From assembly GCA_018242625.1 (NCBI GenBank), contig JAFEBO010000006.1, forward strand, positions 405,132-469,131: 64,000 nt of DNA. Reading direction: 5' to 3'. Numbering within the stretch: the stretch's first letter is position 1; every line of letters starts with the position of its first letter. Positions 7,989-17,450 of the stretch are shown piece after piece. The notes under the pieces were generated by a model that saw only the letters and a program-made list of their open reading frames with translations, had not been told where the DNA came from and did not search any database. This DNA is from Planctomycetota bacterium (lineage in GTDB: Bacteria > Planctomycetota > Phycisphaerae > Phycisphaerales > UBA1924). Made by a program: the position numbers and the translations under genes.

Positions 7989-9242
7989 ATGCGAATTGTT
8001 GTGGTCGCGTTGTTGTGCCTGATTTCGCTTGCTGCCCGGGCGCAGTCGCTGACGGCGTTCACTTTTCAGGGTGAACTCAAGAGCGATGGGGCGAATTACA
8101 ACGGCGCTGCGGACCTGCGGTTCCGGCTGTTCGATTCGGCATCGGGCGGCAGCGAGATCGGGCCGCAGGTGACGGTGCCGTCGGTGCCGGTGAGCGGGGG
8201 CCGGTTCACGACGATGCTGGACTTTGGATCGGTGTTCCGGGCTGGCGTGCAGGGCTATATCGAGATGGATGTGCGTACTCCGGCGGGGAGCGGGAGCTTT
8301 ACGACGCTGGCGGGGCGTCAGGCGGTGAGTTCGACTCCGCTGGCGCAGGGGATCGCGGGTGTGGTGCTGACGCCATCCGCGGAAGTGGTGGATCAGTTCC
8401 AGACTTCCGTGAGCGCGTTCGTCTCGCTCAACACGTCGGTGAATTACCAGGCTTTCGTTGCGGGTGTCTCGGGGACATTGACGGGCGTTGAGCTCTACGT
8501 GCTGGGGAATGGGTTGCCGGTCACCGTTCAGGTGTACGAGGGGAGCGGTGCGAGCGGGAAACTGCTCGCGTCCGTGACGAACGGGTCCGGACCGACGGGG
8601 GCACGGCGGTTTACCCTGCCGCCCGTGCAGATCCTGGCGGGGGCGACGTACACGCTCGGGATTTCCGGGGCGGGGTCGATCGGGTATTCGCAGAGCGCGA
8701 GCTACGCGATTCCGGGCGTGCCGTACAACTGGTACTTTCGCACGTTTGTGACGCCGATGCCCGCGCTCAAGGTCAAGGCGCTGGAAGCGGACTCGGTCAA
8801 ATGGTCGAACGTGGCGGGGGTACCGGCGAATGTCGCGAATCCGCCGCTGGTCTTCAGCTTTGTGCGCGAGTCGCTGACGCCGCAGAATTCGTCCGAGACG
8901 TCGCCGTCGCTGATCTCGGGCGCGAGCGCGGACTTTACCCTCCAGAAGGGGGTCGCGATCATCAACTGGTCGCTGAGCTGCTATACAAACTTCGGGTCGA
9001 CCGCCTTTGCGTTCCGTGTGCGGGTTATCAATCAGGATGGAATCGCGACGTATTCGCCCCTGAAGCAGTTCTACTTCAACACGCCGGGGCAGCACCAGTC
9101 GATCTCGGGCACGGTCACGATGAATGTCGAAGCGGGAACGCAGTCGGTCGCGCTGGTTCAGAACCGTACCACCGGCGTAGGGGCGTTCTCGGTGGACTCG
9201 TTCGACAGTCTGTCGTTCACGATTCTGAATGTGAGGCAGTAG
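7989..9242 (+). CDS. Secreted YQG-module protein with QSFTAG-like module, no S74 domain
   Basis: A 417-residue secreted protein with a signal peptide cut near ARAQ and GGAGG before the ATG. It has the YQG module (FTFQGEL, about 25-120), then a second module (about 150-265, NYQAFVAGVSGTLTGVEL ... FRTFVTP) that is also found in the proteins at 14024, 15787 and 17451. A 'WSNVAGVPANV' linker is typical of tail-fibre-like proteins. The C-terminal 120 residues form a different, probably beta-rich domain instead of the S74 chaperone. The 222 bp upstream of this gene holds no other feature I can support. Confidence 0.77.
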   Translation: MRIVVVALLCLISLAARAQSLTAFTFQGELKSDGANYNGAADLRFRLFDSASGGSEIGPQVTVPSVPVSGGRFTTMLDFGSVFRAGVQGYIEMDVRTPAGSGSFTTLAGRQAVSSTPLAQGIAGVVLTPSAEVVDQFQTSVSAFVSLNTSVNYQAFVAGVSGTLTGVELYVLGNGLPVTVQVYEGSGASGKLLASVTNGSGPTGARRFTLPPVQILAGATYTLGISGAGSIGYSQSASYAIPGVPYNWYFRTFVTPMPALKVKALEADSVKWSNVAGVPANVANPPLVFSFVRESLTPQNSSETSPSLISGASADFTLQKGVAIINWSLSCYTNFGSTAFAFRVRVINQDGIATYSPLKQFYFNTPGQHQSISGTVTMNVEAGTQSVALVQNRTTGVGAFSVDSFDSLSFTILNVRQ

Positions 9243-9270
9243 CGCGGCGTCCTCGGGCGTCGTGCCGGCG

Positions 9271-9276
9271 TAAGGT
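9271..9276 (+). promoter_or_regulatory. Putative -10 box of the osmC-like gene
   Basis: TAAGGT ends 5 nt before the ATG at 9282. It is a weak match to TATAAT but fits the leaderless spacing seen elsewhere. Confidence 0.25.
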
Positions 9277-9281
9277 GCGTC

Positions 9282-9686
9282 ATGGTTGAGATCGGGGCGA
9301 CGTACCGAGGGAACAAGAAGTGTGAATTGACCCATCCGGGCGGAGCGACGCTGCGCACCGATGCGCCGAAGGACATTGGCGGGGATGCGAGAGCGTTCTC
9401 GCCGACGGACCTGGTGGCGGCGGGATTGGCCTCTTGCATTTTGACGACGCTGGCGATGTATGGGGAGCGGCACGGGATCGATGTGAGCGGGGCGAGCGCG
9501 GTGGTGGAGAAGCACATGAGCGCGGATTCGCCGCGGCGGATAGCGCGGCTGCCGGTGGTGGTGACGCTGCCGGCGAGCGTGCCGGAGGAGATGCGGGAGC
9601 GGGTGGAGCGTGCGGGGCGGACGTGTCCGGTGCATGCAAGCTTGCATCCGGGGGTGGATGCGCCGATAAGTTATCGGTATCTGTGA
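9282..9686 (+). CDS. OsmC/Ohr-family protein
   Basis: A 134-residue OsmC-like protein. The two family cysteines are present: Cys52 in AGLASCILTTLA and Cys115 in GRTCPVHASL. In this family they reduce organic hydroperoxides with thiol help. The short length and the FSPTDLVAAGLASC segment fit the YhfA/OsmC branch better than classical Ohr, so the substrate is uncertain. It is cytosolic and unrelated in function to the secreted array around it. Confidence 0.9.
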   Translation: MVEIGATYRGNKKCELTHPGGATLRTDAPKDIGGDARAFSPTDLVAAGLASCILTTLAMYGERHGIDVSGASAVVEKHMSADSPRRIARLPVVVTLPASVPEEMRERVERAGRTCPVHASLHPGVDAPISYRYL

Positions 9687-9830
9687 TCGTTCGGGATCTG
9701 CCGCGCGAGGGGTTCGGGGGCGTGCCGGGGGGCCCGATTTGCTCTTGGGTCGTGGGTAGGGGTGCGTTCTGCTGATTCTCCGCGTGTGGCGTCTGTGAGC
9801 GCTGCTTCGTGACGTTGCGTGGAGTTGATT

Positions 9831-10433
9831 ATGAAGAAGTCGGTCTTTGTGGCGGCGTTGGTTGCCTTGATGTCGGGCACGGCGCTTGGGCAGACGGGGT
9901 CTGCATTTACTTATCAGGGGCGGGTGACGAGCAATGGTGCGCCTGTCTCCGGGCTGGCGACGGTGCAGTTGTCGCTCTGGAAGGATGCGTTTTCGAACAA
10001 TGTTGCGGACCGGATCGGGAGCGTGCAGACGCTGAACAACGTTGCTGTGAGCAACGGCGTTTTCACGGTGATCGCGAACTCGCTTCTGGAATTTGGGGTC
10101 AATCCGTTTAATGGTGAGGCGCGGTGGCTGCAGGTGGCGGTGAATGGCGTGGCGGTGTTGCCGGGGGGGGGCAGCACTTTCGCGTTTTTCAAGATCGAAG
10201 AGATGACGTCCGGCAGTGGAGTTCAGCTTGTGGAAGTCGGTGCGTGGTCCAGCGTCACCGCGTCGGGGGCCGTCGTCCGAAACGGTCAAACGCTGACAAT
10301 TTCCTGGGTGGTGCCGGTGAACGGTGCCGGAGCTCGCAGCTTTCGGACGGTGCTGACCAACTCGAGCACATCGACGACGGTGCTGTATTGGACGTCAACG
10401 CTGAATGCTCTGTACCTGCCCAAGACGTATTGA
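9831..10433 (+). CDS. Short secreted YQG-module protein with poly-G tract
   Basis: A 200-residue secreted protein. The signal peptide ends near ALGQ, and GGAG lies 8 nt before the ATG. Residues 24-115 are the YQG module (FTYQGRV ... RWLQVAVNG), but the usual 'LxPRxxxxxAPxA' end of the module is missing. It is replaced at a run of nine G (10163-10171). The remaining 85 residues are a compact, probably beta domain unlike the other members. The G run invites length variation, either real (phase variation) or as a sequencing artefact; neighbouring frames do not restore the family sequence. Confidence 0.7.
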   Translation: MKKSVFVAALVALMSGTALGQTGSAFTYQGRVTSNGAPVSGLATVQLSLWKDAFSNNVADRIGSVQTLNNVAVSNGVFTVIANSLLEFGVNPFNGEARWLQVAVNGVAVLPGGGSTFAFFKIEEMTSGSGVQLVEVGAWSSVTASGAVVRNGQTLTISWVVPVNGAGARSFRTVLTNSSTSTTVLYWTSTLNALYLPKTY

Positions 10434-10684
10434 GGGGTGCAAGGCGGAGAGCAGGAAGTCGGTCGGACGGCTTTCGATCCGGGTGAAAAGTATTCAACGA
10501 GTCGCCGGACTCGTGAGGGCGAAGGCCGCCGGTTCTCGCCCTAGGTGCTGCGGTGCGGAGATTCCGTGCCCGGGAGAATCCAGAGTGCCGGATGGGTGAC
10601 GCGGCGACGCGTGTTGTCTTTGTGCGTCATTTGGGCTTGCTCTGGGAGCCCCCCTGTGCGAAAGTAGCAGGCGGAGGTGTTGCT

Positions 10685-12052
10685 ATGCGGTGGAATCTGT
10701 CTGCTGTTGCGAGTTGTGCGATCGTGTGTGCCGGTGTCTTCGGGGCGCCGGGTGGGATCAATTCCGCGCCGATCACGATCGGCGATAATTCGAATGCGAG
10801 TCCGTATCCGAGTCAGATCGTGATTGGTTCTCCGCTCACGATTACGAATATCTCTGTCGGGCTGCGCGGTCTTTCGCACGCGCGATTGAGCGATCTTTCG
10901 GTTCTCCTGGTTTCACCCACGGGCAAGAAGATCATGCTTCTTGCGAATGCGCCGGGGAGCGCGTCGGCGCCCATCGATCTGTTTCTTGCTCCGGAAGGCC
11001 AGTTGATTCTCGCGGAACCGCTTAGTGGCGAGAAGCTTTATCGGCCGACGGTGATCCCTGCTCCCGTTGCCATGCCCGCTCCAGCCCCTGGGCTTCCGTA
11101 CGAAACATCGTTTGCATCGCTGATCGGTGAGGATGCCGCGGGCACGTGGTCGCTGTACGTCCGGGACAATGTTGCGGGGGTGGCGGGCCAGATCGCATCG
11201 GGATGGTCGATCACTCTCAACGCTCCGAGTGGGGCCCTGGTGAGCAGCGAGTTCGGCTATCAGGGCGTGCTGAAGCAGAACGGCGCGGCGTTGAACGGGA
11301 CCTTCGATATTCGCATGCGGCTGTTTCGCTCGCCGCTGTTTGTCGGCACGCCGGCGGGAACGGCGACCGCTTTCGCTATTCCGGTTGAGAACGGCGTTTT
11401 CTCGACCAGTTTTACGGTGCCGGATTCGGTGATCGAGGCCGGGCAACAGCTTTGGGCGGAGATCGCGGTCAAGGGCGCCGGCGATGCGGACTTTGTAACG
11501 ATTGAGCCTCGGCAGATGCTGATGTCGGCACCGTTCGCGACGTACGCCAACGTGGCAGCGCGGGCGAATGTGGCGGACACGATCGTGTCCGTGGACTGGT
11601 CCCAGGTTCAGAATGCGCCCTGGGCGGCGCAGGCATCCAGCGCTATTTCCAACACCAACAGCGGCAACGTGCTGATCGGGACCACAACCGGGACTTCCAA
11701 GCTCACGGTGAACGGAACCATTGAGTCGCTTTCGGGAGGAGTGAAGTTTCCCGATGACTCGGTTCAGACCACGGCCGCCACAACTTCGGTGATCGGCAGC
11801 CGATCGGTTCTCACGACGCTCGGCGCGATTGCTGCCGATAGCCAACTCTCGGTCGGGGTTTCCTTCACCGGCACGTCGTTTCAGACAACAGACGTCGTCG
11901 TTGTTTCTCCCAGTGAAGCGCTCCCGAGCGGAGTTGGCATTCTGTACGCGCGTGCTTCGAGCGCGTTTCAGGCTCAGTTCGTGGTACGGAATTTCAGCGC
12001 TTCGCCTGTAAACATCCCGCAGATGACGTGGACCGTGAAAGTGATCCGATAG
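10685..12052 (+). CDS. Secreted protein: P-domain-like + YQG module
   Basis: A 455-residue secreted protein, ATG at 10685 behind GGAGG. After the signal peptide, residues 25-180 resemble the beta-jelly-roll P/Homo-B domain found behind subtilisin-like proteases (LSDLSVLLVSPTGKK ... AAGTWSLYVRDNVAG), but no protease domain is present. The YQG module follows (FGYQGVL, about 190-300). It continues with a VDWSQVQNAPW linker and one fibre-type unit ending FPDDSVQTTAA, common in tail-fibre-like proteins. The C-terminus is a beta domain, not S74. A surface or extracellular role is inferred. Confidence 0.75.
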   Translation: MRWNLSAVASCAIVCAGVFGAPGGINSAPITIGDNSNASPYPSQIVIGSPLTITNISVGLRGLSHARLSDLSVLLVSPTGKKIMLLANAPGSASAPIDLFLAPEGQLILAEPLSGEKLYRPTVIPAPVAMPAPAPGLPYETSFASLIGEDAAGTWSLYVRDNVAGVAGQIASGWSITLNAPSGALVSSEFGYQGVLKQNGAALNGTFDIRMRLFRSPLFVGTPAGTATAFAIPVENGVFSTSFTVPDSVIEAGQQLWAEIAVKGAGDADFVTIEPRQMLMSAPFATYANVAARANVADTIVSVDWSQVQNAPWAAQASSAISNTNSGNVLIGTTTGTSKLTVNGTIESLSGGVKFPDDSVQTTAATTSVIGSRSVLTTLGAIAADSQLSVGVSFTGTSFQTTDVVVVSPSEALPSGVGILYARASSAFQAQFVVRNFSASPVNIPQMTWTVKVIR

Positions 12053-12350
12053 CGGGATGATGTGGGGTGAGGTGGGGGTGAGCAAAAGTCCGGGGTTTTC
12101 TTTGCGCGCGTCGGTGGAGTGGCCGCTGGCCTTGGAGGCGAGCGGGATCGGGGTGTGAGGACCGAGAACCCGGACTTTGAGAGCGGATGGCGATGTCAAA
12201 TGGGAGTGGGTGCGCATTGGAAATGTGGCCATCGGTTAGCATGGCGTGCGAGGTGATGTGATTGGGCGTCGCCGCCGTCAAGCGGTGGCGGAGCCGTTTG
12301 TCCGTGGTTGAAGCCTGTGGGGGTGATCGAGTCCCCAGTGGAGAAGATCC
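12053..12350. other. 298-bp intergenic region inside the array
   Basis: Apart from the Shine-Dalgarno (GGAG) just before 12351, I see no gene, strong promoter or terminator here. Confidence 0.4.
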
Positions 12351-13925
12351 ATGATCCGCTGCGTTGCCGCTGTGATTTGGAGTGGGTTGCTATTGGTCTC
12401 TCAGGCGGCAGCCCAAGTGACGTACACCGCACCATTCCGCACGATCAAGGCGTCGACGGGTCAGCCGGGCGGCGTGAATGAAGCCTCGGCGCCGGGGCTT
12501 GACGACTGGAGCCAGTCAGTGTCGTCATCTGCAGGTGCGGGCGGAGCGTTTGCGTCGCAGGCGTCCTCGCTCGGCGCCATGGGCGCATCGCTGACCCTCA
12601 ATGCCAACGCGACGGGATCAACCTTTGCATCGAGCGTGTGCAGCTTTTCGTTCGTCCCGGCCGCGGCGATGTCCGTGCAGATTGTGGGAGAAGGAGATGG
12701 AGATGATGTGACGTTCTCGCTGAACGGTCCGGGTGTCTCGCTCTCCCGCGTCGCGAGCGAGAGCGGATCAAACTGGAACCTCACGGCGGTCCTGCAGGCT
12801 GGCCAGAGTTACACATTTGCCTCTTCCGCCACGGACGCAGGAACGATGTCGGCCGGTTTTCTGCAGCTGTCGTTGACCTTTGCGTTCGTGCCTGTGCCGC
12901 AGGGGCGCGGCTTTTCGTATCAGGGCGTGTTGCGTGATGCCTCCGGTCAACCGATCACGACGCCGACGGACATGGAGTTCCGGCTTTTCTTCAATCCGAC
13001 TATGGCGGGGACACAGGTGGGACCGACGATTACGGCCAACGCCGTCACGCCGGAGCGTGGTGTGTTGACGCGGGTACTTGACTTTGGCGACGTGTTTGAT
13101 GGCGACGCGTTGTGGCTCGAGGTGAGCGTTCGCAATCCGGCGGGCAGCGGATCGTTCGCTCCCGTTCTGCCGCGGACCCCCATCGCGAGCGTGCCGTATG
13201 CGAACGATGCGCTGAGGGCCGCCGCGGCGGATTCGGCTGCGCTTGCGCAGAGCGTTCCTTGGAGTGGCGTAACGGGGATTCCGGCCAATGTATCCGGTGC
13301 GTTTTCGCCGTGGTCGGCCGCCGCCGGCGGGATCGCCTACCCCGGCGGACGGGTCGGAATCGGAACGTCGACGCCGGCCACAGCTCTCCATGTGGCGAGC
13401 GGGGCGGTGGGCACCGGCTGGCAGGTGCAGCTCACCAACTCCGCGGTGGCGCCGACATTCGAATCGGGAATGCGGCTGTCCGATAGCGGGTTCTTTGAGA
13501 TCACCAACCGCATCAACGGCTTTACCAAGTTCGCCCGCCTGGACAGCAATGGGGCCTGGACTGCGGTGTCGGATGAGCGGCTCAAGACAGATCTGACACC
13601 GTTTGATGGAGCGCTCGATGCGGTGCTTCGGCTGCGGCCGGTGCGGTTCAGGTGGCTCGGGGACGGCGTATCGGACTTTGGGTTTGTGGCCCAGCAGTTA
13701 CGAACGGTCGTGCCGGACGCGGTCGTTGGCGATGAGGCGAAGGGCTCGCTGACCGTGAATTACTCCAAACTGTCCACTGTGGCGATCGGTGCGATCCAGG
13801 AGCAGCAGGAAGAGATTCGGGCCCTGCGGGAAGAGAACGGGAAGCTGAAGACCGCCCTTGAACAGGTGGTTCGGCGACTCGAGCGCCTGGAGGCGGAGCG
13901 GATGGCGGAGAACGTGCGGCGGTAA
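12351..13925 (+). CDS. Secreted fibre-like protein with C-terminal S74 self-cleaving chaperone
   Basis: A 524-residue secreted protein. It has a signal peptide (cut near AAAQ), a unique N-terminal beta domain (about 25-185), the YQG module (FSYQGVL, about 190-300), the linker PWSGVTGIPANV and one VGIGTSTP unit. It ends in a peptidase S74/endosialidase-type intramolecular chaperone, with the Ser407 and Lys412 pair in SDERLK, then LRPVRFRW, GFVAQQL and LTVNYSKL. A C-terminal coiled coil (about 480-518) follows. In phage tailspikes this domain drives trimerisation and is then released by cleavage before the Ser. A signal peptide on such a protein points to periplasmic or extracellular maturation. 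Confidence 0.85.
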   Translation: MIRCVAAVIWSGLLLVSQAAAQVTYTAPFRTIKASTGQPGGVNEASAPGLDDWSQSVSSSAGAGGAFASQASSLGAMGASLTLNANATGSTFASSVCSFSFVPAAAMSVQIVGEGDGDDVTFSLNGPGVSLSRVASESGSNWNLTAVLQAGQSYTFASSATDAGTMSAGFLQLSLTFAFVPVPQGRGFSYQGVLRDASGQPITTPTDMEFRLFFNPTMAGTQVGPTITANAVTPERGVLTRVLDFGDVFDGDALWLEVSVRNPAGSGSFAPVLPRTPIASVPYANDALRAAAADSAALAQSVPWSGVTGIPANVSGAFSPWSAAAGGIAYPGGRVGIGTSTPATALHVASGAVGTGWQVQLTNSAVAPTFESGMRLSDSGFFEITNRINGFTKFARLDSNGAWTAVSDERLKTDLTPFDGALDAVLRLRPVRFRWLGDGVSDFGFVAQQLRTVVPDAVVGDEAKGSLTVNYSKLSTVAIGAIQEQQEEIRALREENGKLKTALEQVVRRLERLEAERMAENVRR

Positions 13926-14023
13926 GGAGTGGATTGTCGGATGTTGCGTACTCGGCGCGGGAATGGTGTTCTTTTCAGCGGCGGGTACGGGTAAACTGCG
14001 GTTTGTCTCCCGGAGATTTGAGC

Positions 14024-15613
14024 ATGAGCATCCGAGCGTGTGTTGCCGTTGCGTGGTCGGTGATGGCCTTTGCGGCGGTGGCCCAGACTTCGTTCACGTA
14101 CCAGGGCCGGCTGGAATCGGCCGGGGCGGCCGCAACAGGGAACGCGGACTTCAAGTTTCGGCTCTATGGGCAGGCCTCGGGCGGCCCGATGATCGGGAGC
14201 GAACTGACCAGGGCCAATGTGGGAGTGAGCAAGGGGGTCTTCGCGACCGATCTGGACTTTGGCGATGCGGCGTTTCTGCCCGGGTCTTCGCGCTGGCTGG
14301 AGATCGATGTGCGGATGCCGGCGGGAGGTGGGAGCTACGTCACGCTTTCGCCGCGGGCGGCTGTGAGTGCCGCACCGCTGGCGCAGGGGATTGCCGGCAT
14401 AGCGATGACACGCGCGGGTGCGCAGAGTGTGGACCAGAACCAGTTCGACGGTTTCTGGGGCGGAGCCGTGACGGACAGGATCGACTTCACTCCGACCTGG
14501 GAGTCATTCACGGCGGGCAAGACAGGTGCGCTCACCGGCGTTGCTCTCGATGGTTCCGGCGTCGTGAACGGCAGCGCGAGCGCGATGACGATTCAGATCT
14601 ATTCCGGTGTAGGCACTTCGGGGGCGATGCTCGGCTCGACGGTGGTGATGGTGCCGCAGGGCCAGAGCGGCAGCGTGCCGGTCGCTTCATTTCCCAACAT
14701 CACGGTGACGGCGGGCTCGAAGTACACCATTGCGCCAACGGGCACGGTCTTTCTCGTCAAACCCAACAACCTGATCGCAGGCTCGGTGGTCGGCCCGACA
14801 AACGCGAATCCGTTCCTGTTCAAGACGTACGTGACGCCGGAGGCGACCATTGCCACCAAGGCGAGCCGGGCGGGGTTTGCCGATGCGTCCGCGAAGGTGG
14901 ACTGGCTGGGTGTTGATAACGTGCCGGCGAATGTGCGGAACGCATTTTCGCCGTGGGTGGCGGATTCGACGGGCTGTCGCCTGACGGGGAGTTACGCGCA
15001 GATCGACACGGGCTCGCTGCTGCAGTTCGGAGGCGCAGCGGAGAATCTGGATCCGATCGCGCTCCGGCGTTTCAATTATACGTTCGAGCAATCGGGTCTG
15101 GAGCTGATCCTGGGCAACGATAACGGCATCAGCGGCGCGAACGACGCGTTCATCATTACCGCGAGCGGCGTTACGCTTTTCCAGTTCAACACGCAGAGCG
15201 GCGGGCAGGCGCTCAAGGCCGGCGGAGGATCCTGGGGCGTGCTTTCGGATGCGAGGGCAAAGCGCGACATCGAGCCGCTCGATGGAGCGCTCGATCGTCT
15301 GCTGCGGTTGCGTGGCCGGACGTACTTCTACAGCGATCCGTCGCTTGCCGGAGCGTCGGATGGGCGATGCACCGGGTTTGTCGCGCAAGAGGTGGAGCCC
15401 TTCTTCCCCGAGTGGATCGGTGAGAGCCGCGGCATGAAGACGCTCAATATCAAGGGATTCGAAGCGCTGACCGTCGAGTCGCTGCGGGAGCTGCGTGCGG
15501 AGAAAGATTTGCAGATCGAGAATCTCAAAGCCGAGAACCGGGACAAGCAGCGCGAGATCGACGATCTGAAGGCCCGGCTGGAACGGCTGGAGCGGGCGGT
15601 GCTGGCCAAGTAG
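14024..15613 (+). CDS. Secreted S74 fibre-like protein, divergent chaperone
   Basis: A 529-residue protein starting at ATG 14024 (CGGAGATTTGAGC upstream) with a signal peptide cut near AVAQ. The order is YQG module (FTYQGRL, about 22-125), QSFTAG-type module (TWESFTAGKTGALTGV ... FKTYVTP, about 150-270), linker VDWLGVDNVPANV, a variable region, then S74 (SDARAK with Ser408 and Lys413, GFVAQEVEPFFPEW, ALTVESLRELR). A heptad-rich tail (about 485-525) follows. Its S74 differs from the other three by an insert (SDPSLAGASDGRC) and by ending in a different strand order, so it is an older branch. Confidence 0.84.
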   Translation: MSIRACVAVAWSVMAFAAVAQTSFTYQGRLESAGAAATGNADFKFRLYGQASGGPMIGSELTRANVGVSKGVFATDLDFGDAAFLPGSSRWLEIDVRMPAGGGSYVTLSPRAAVSAAPLAQGIAGIAMTRAGAQSVDQNQFDGFWGGAVTDRIDFTPTWESFTAGKTGALTGVALDGSGVVNGSASAMTIQIYSGVGTSGAMLGSTVVMVPQGQSGSVPVASFPNITVTAGSKYTIAPTGTVFLVKPNNLIAGSVVGPTNANPFLFKTYVTPEATIATKASRAGFADASAKVDWLGVDNVPANVRNAFSPWVADSTGCRLTGSYAQIDTGSLLQFGGAAENLDPIALRRFNYTFEQSGLELILGNDNGISGANDAFIITASGVTLFQFNTQSGGQALKAGGGSWGVLSDARAKRDIEPLDGALDRLLRLRGRTYFYSDPSLAGASDGRCTGFVAQEVEPFFPEWIGESRGMKTLNIKGFEALTVESLRELRAEKDLQIENLKAENRDKQREIDDLKARLERLERAVLAK

Positions 15614-15786
15614 CAGGATCAGCACACCGGGGACGGCGGCACAAGGACGCCCGGACGATTGTCAACCTGATTTTGCAAACTGCCCGGTCGGCTGAGGGCC
15701 GCCGGGCGCGGTTCTCGCTTGCCTTGCGGGTCCATCCGGCTGGATGGGCGGGACTCCGGCGGATTGCAGAATCAGGGAGCGCAAGC

Positions 15787-17382
15787 ATGAAGACGATATC
15801 TCGGTGGGCGAGAGTGGCGGGCATCGCGATGTTGCTGGGCGGTGCGGGAACCACCGCATGTGCGCAGTTTCAGCCCACGCTACAGGGACAATTGCGGACA
15901 GATAGTGGACAGGCGCTGACAGGCACTGTGGATCTGCGCTTGTCGCTGCACACCGCCCCGACCGGAGGCACCCCGCTGCAGCAGTTTGTGCAGAACGGCG
16001 TTGCGGTCTCCGGTGGTGTCTTTTCGCTCAAGCTGCCGTTTGATTTGTGGAAGTACGGCAACGCTTCGGGGCTCTACGTGGGGATTGAGGTGAAGAACCC
16101 GTCCAACTCCTGGGTCGAGCTGACGCCCCGACAGCCGCTGGGGGCGGCGCCCGTGGCGCTCACGCTGCCCGGAGTCACCATCAGTTCGGACGAGGTGGTG
16201 AATGTGAACATCTCGGTTTCGGCCGGCAACAACGCCGTGGTGCGTCAGGGTGGCTGGCAGTCTTTCACCTGCACCGCGAGCGGCGAGCTGCGGGCTGTCC
16301 TGCCGGCGCTCTCGAACCTGGGGACCGGGCTTGTCACCGGGACTGTCAACATCCGTCCCGGCGAGGGCATGACGAACCCGCCAATAGCCACGACGACTTT
16401 CACGATCCTGCCGAACTCCAGTGTCGGCAAGATCATTCTTCCGACGGCTGTTGCGATCAGTGCCGGAGATGTCTACACCGTCGAGGTGGAGCCGTACCCG
16501 AACAACAATCTTGTCTGGTACGGGGCCTACGGCGATGTGTACTCGGGCGGCACATCGGGCGCTTCGACTCCCCCGATCGCTTTCAACTACGACCGCGCCA
16601 TGCAGACGCTTGTGACATCGCACAATGGCGCCCGCAACTACTTCTTCGGGGGCGATGTTCGGGCGTACAACCTGTTCACGGAGGGCACCGTGTCCATGGG
16701 CACGGCCAGTGTGAACGAGCTGACGGCGGACGTCGCGAGTGTTACCGGCGTCCTGACCGCGGGCGGGGCCGTTATCAACGGGCCAGTCTCCGCCACCGAC
16801 GCGATCGTCGGCGGGAAAGTCGGGATCGGTGCGACGCTCCCCACGGCGCAGCTTCAGGTGCGGTCGCCCAGCGTGCCTTCGGGATTCCAGGTCCATCTCA
16901 CCAACGACGCTGTCGCCAACGCCAACTTCCGCACCAGCGGGTTGCGGGTCAGCGACGCGGGTTTTTTCGAAGTTTCCAATTCGATCTCCGGTCCCAACTT
17001 CGCGAGGCTGTCGAGCACCGGCGTGTGGACGGCTGTGTCGGACGCGCGGCTCAAATCCGACGTCGCCCGTGCGGATGGTCTGCTCGACGCGGCTCTGAAG
17101 CTGCGGCCCGTGACCTTCCGCTGGAACGCGGACGGCTTGAGGGACACCGGCCTGATCGCGCAGGAGGTTCGGGACGTCCTGCCGTCGTTCGTGCTGGGTG
17201 ATGAGTCGCGCGAGATGCTGACGGTGGACTATCCGCATCTGTCCGTCGTCGCGATCGGCGCGGTGCAGGAACTCGAGGCCCGGGTTGCCACCCTGGAACG
17301 GGAGAACCGCCGGCTGCGAGAGCAGGTCGCACGGATTGATGCAGCTCTTCAGAGCATCGCGCGCACGCAACAGCTCAAGTGA
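15787..17382 (+). CDS. Secreted S74 fibre-like protein, paralogue A
   Basis: A 531-residue protein, ATG at 15787 behind GGGAG. It has a signal peptide (cut near ACAQ), a YQG-type module (PTLQGQL, about 28-135), a QSFTAG-type module (GWQSFTCTASGELRAV), a VGIGATLP unit, then SDAGFFEVSN and S74 (SDARLK with Ser418 and Lys423). A coiled coil of about 35 residues ends it. From SDAGFFEVSN onward it is very close to the next gene, down to shared DNA, while the N-terminal half is much more diverged. This fits tandem duplication with a conserved maturation module and a variable head. Confidence 0.85.
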   Translation: MKTISRWARVAGIAMLLGGAGTTACAQFQPTLQGQLRTDSGQALTGTVDLRLSLHTAPTGGTPLQQFVQNGVAVSGGVFSLKLPFDLWKYGNASGLYVGIEVKNPSNSWVELTPRQPLGAAPVALTLPGVTISSDEVVNVNISVSAGNNAVVRQGGWQSFTCTASGELRAVLPALSNLGTGLVTGTVNIRPGEGMTNPPIATTTFTILPNSSVGKIILPTAVAISAGDVYTVEVEPYPNNNLVWYGAYGDVYSGGTSGASTPPIAFNYDRAMQTLVTSHNGARNYFFGGDVRAYNLFTEGTVSMGTASVNELTADVASVTGVLTAGGAVINGPVSATDAIVGGKVGIGATLPTAQLQVRSPSVPSGFQVHLTNDAVANANFRTSGLRVSDAGFFEVSNSISGPNFARLSSTGVWTAVSDARLKSDVARADGLLDAALKLRPVTFRWNADGLRDTGLIAQEVRDVLPSFVLGDESREMLTVDYPHLSVVAIGAVQELEARVATLERENRRLREQVARIDAALQSIARTQQLK

Positions 17383-17450
17383 CGCTCGGACGATCTGGTG
17401 GCCCCGTTGTTTGGTCCCGAACGCATTGCACATTCTTTGGAGGTGACGGC

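Noticed and set aside
7887-10289. 800-codon minus-strand open frame
   Set aside because: It is antisense to two fibre-like genes and osmC, is Arg/His/Pro-rich with no domain, and arises from high GC at the third position.
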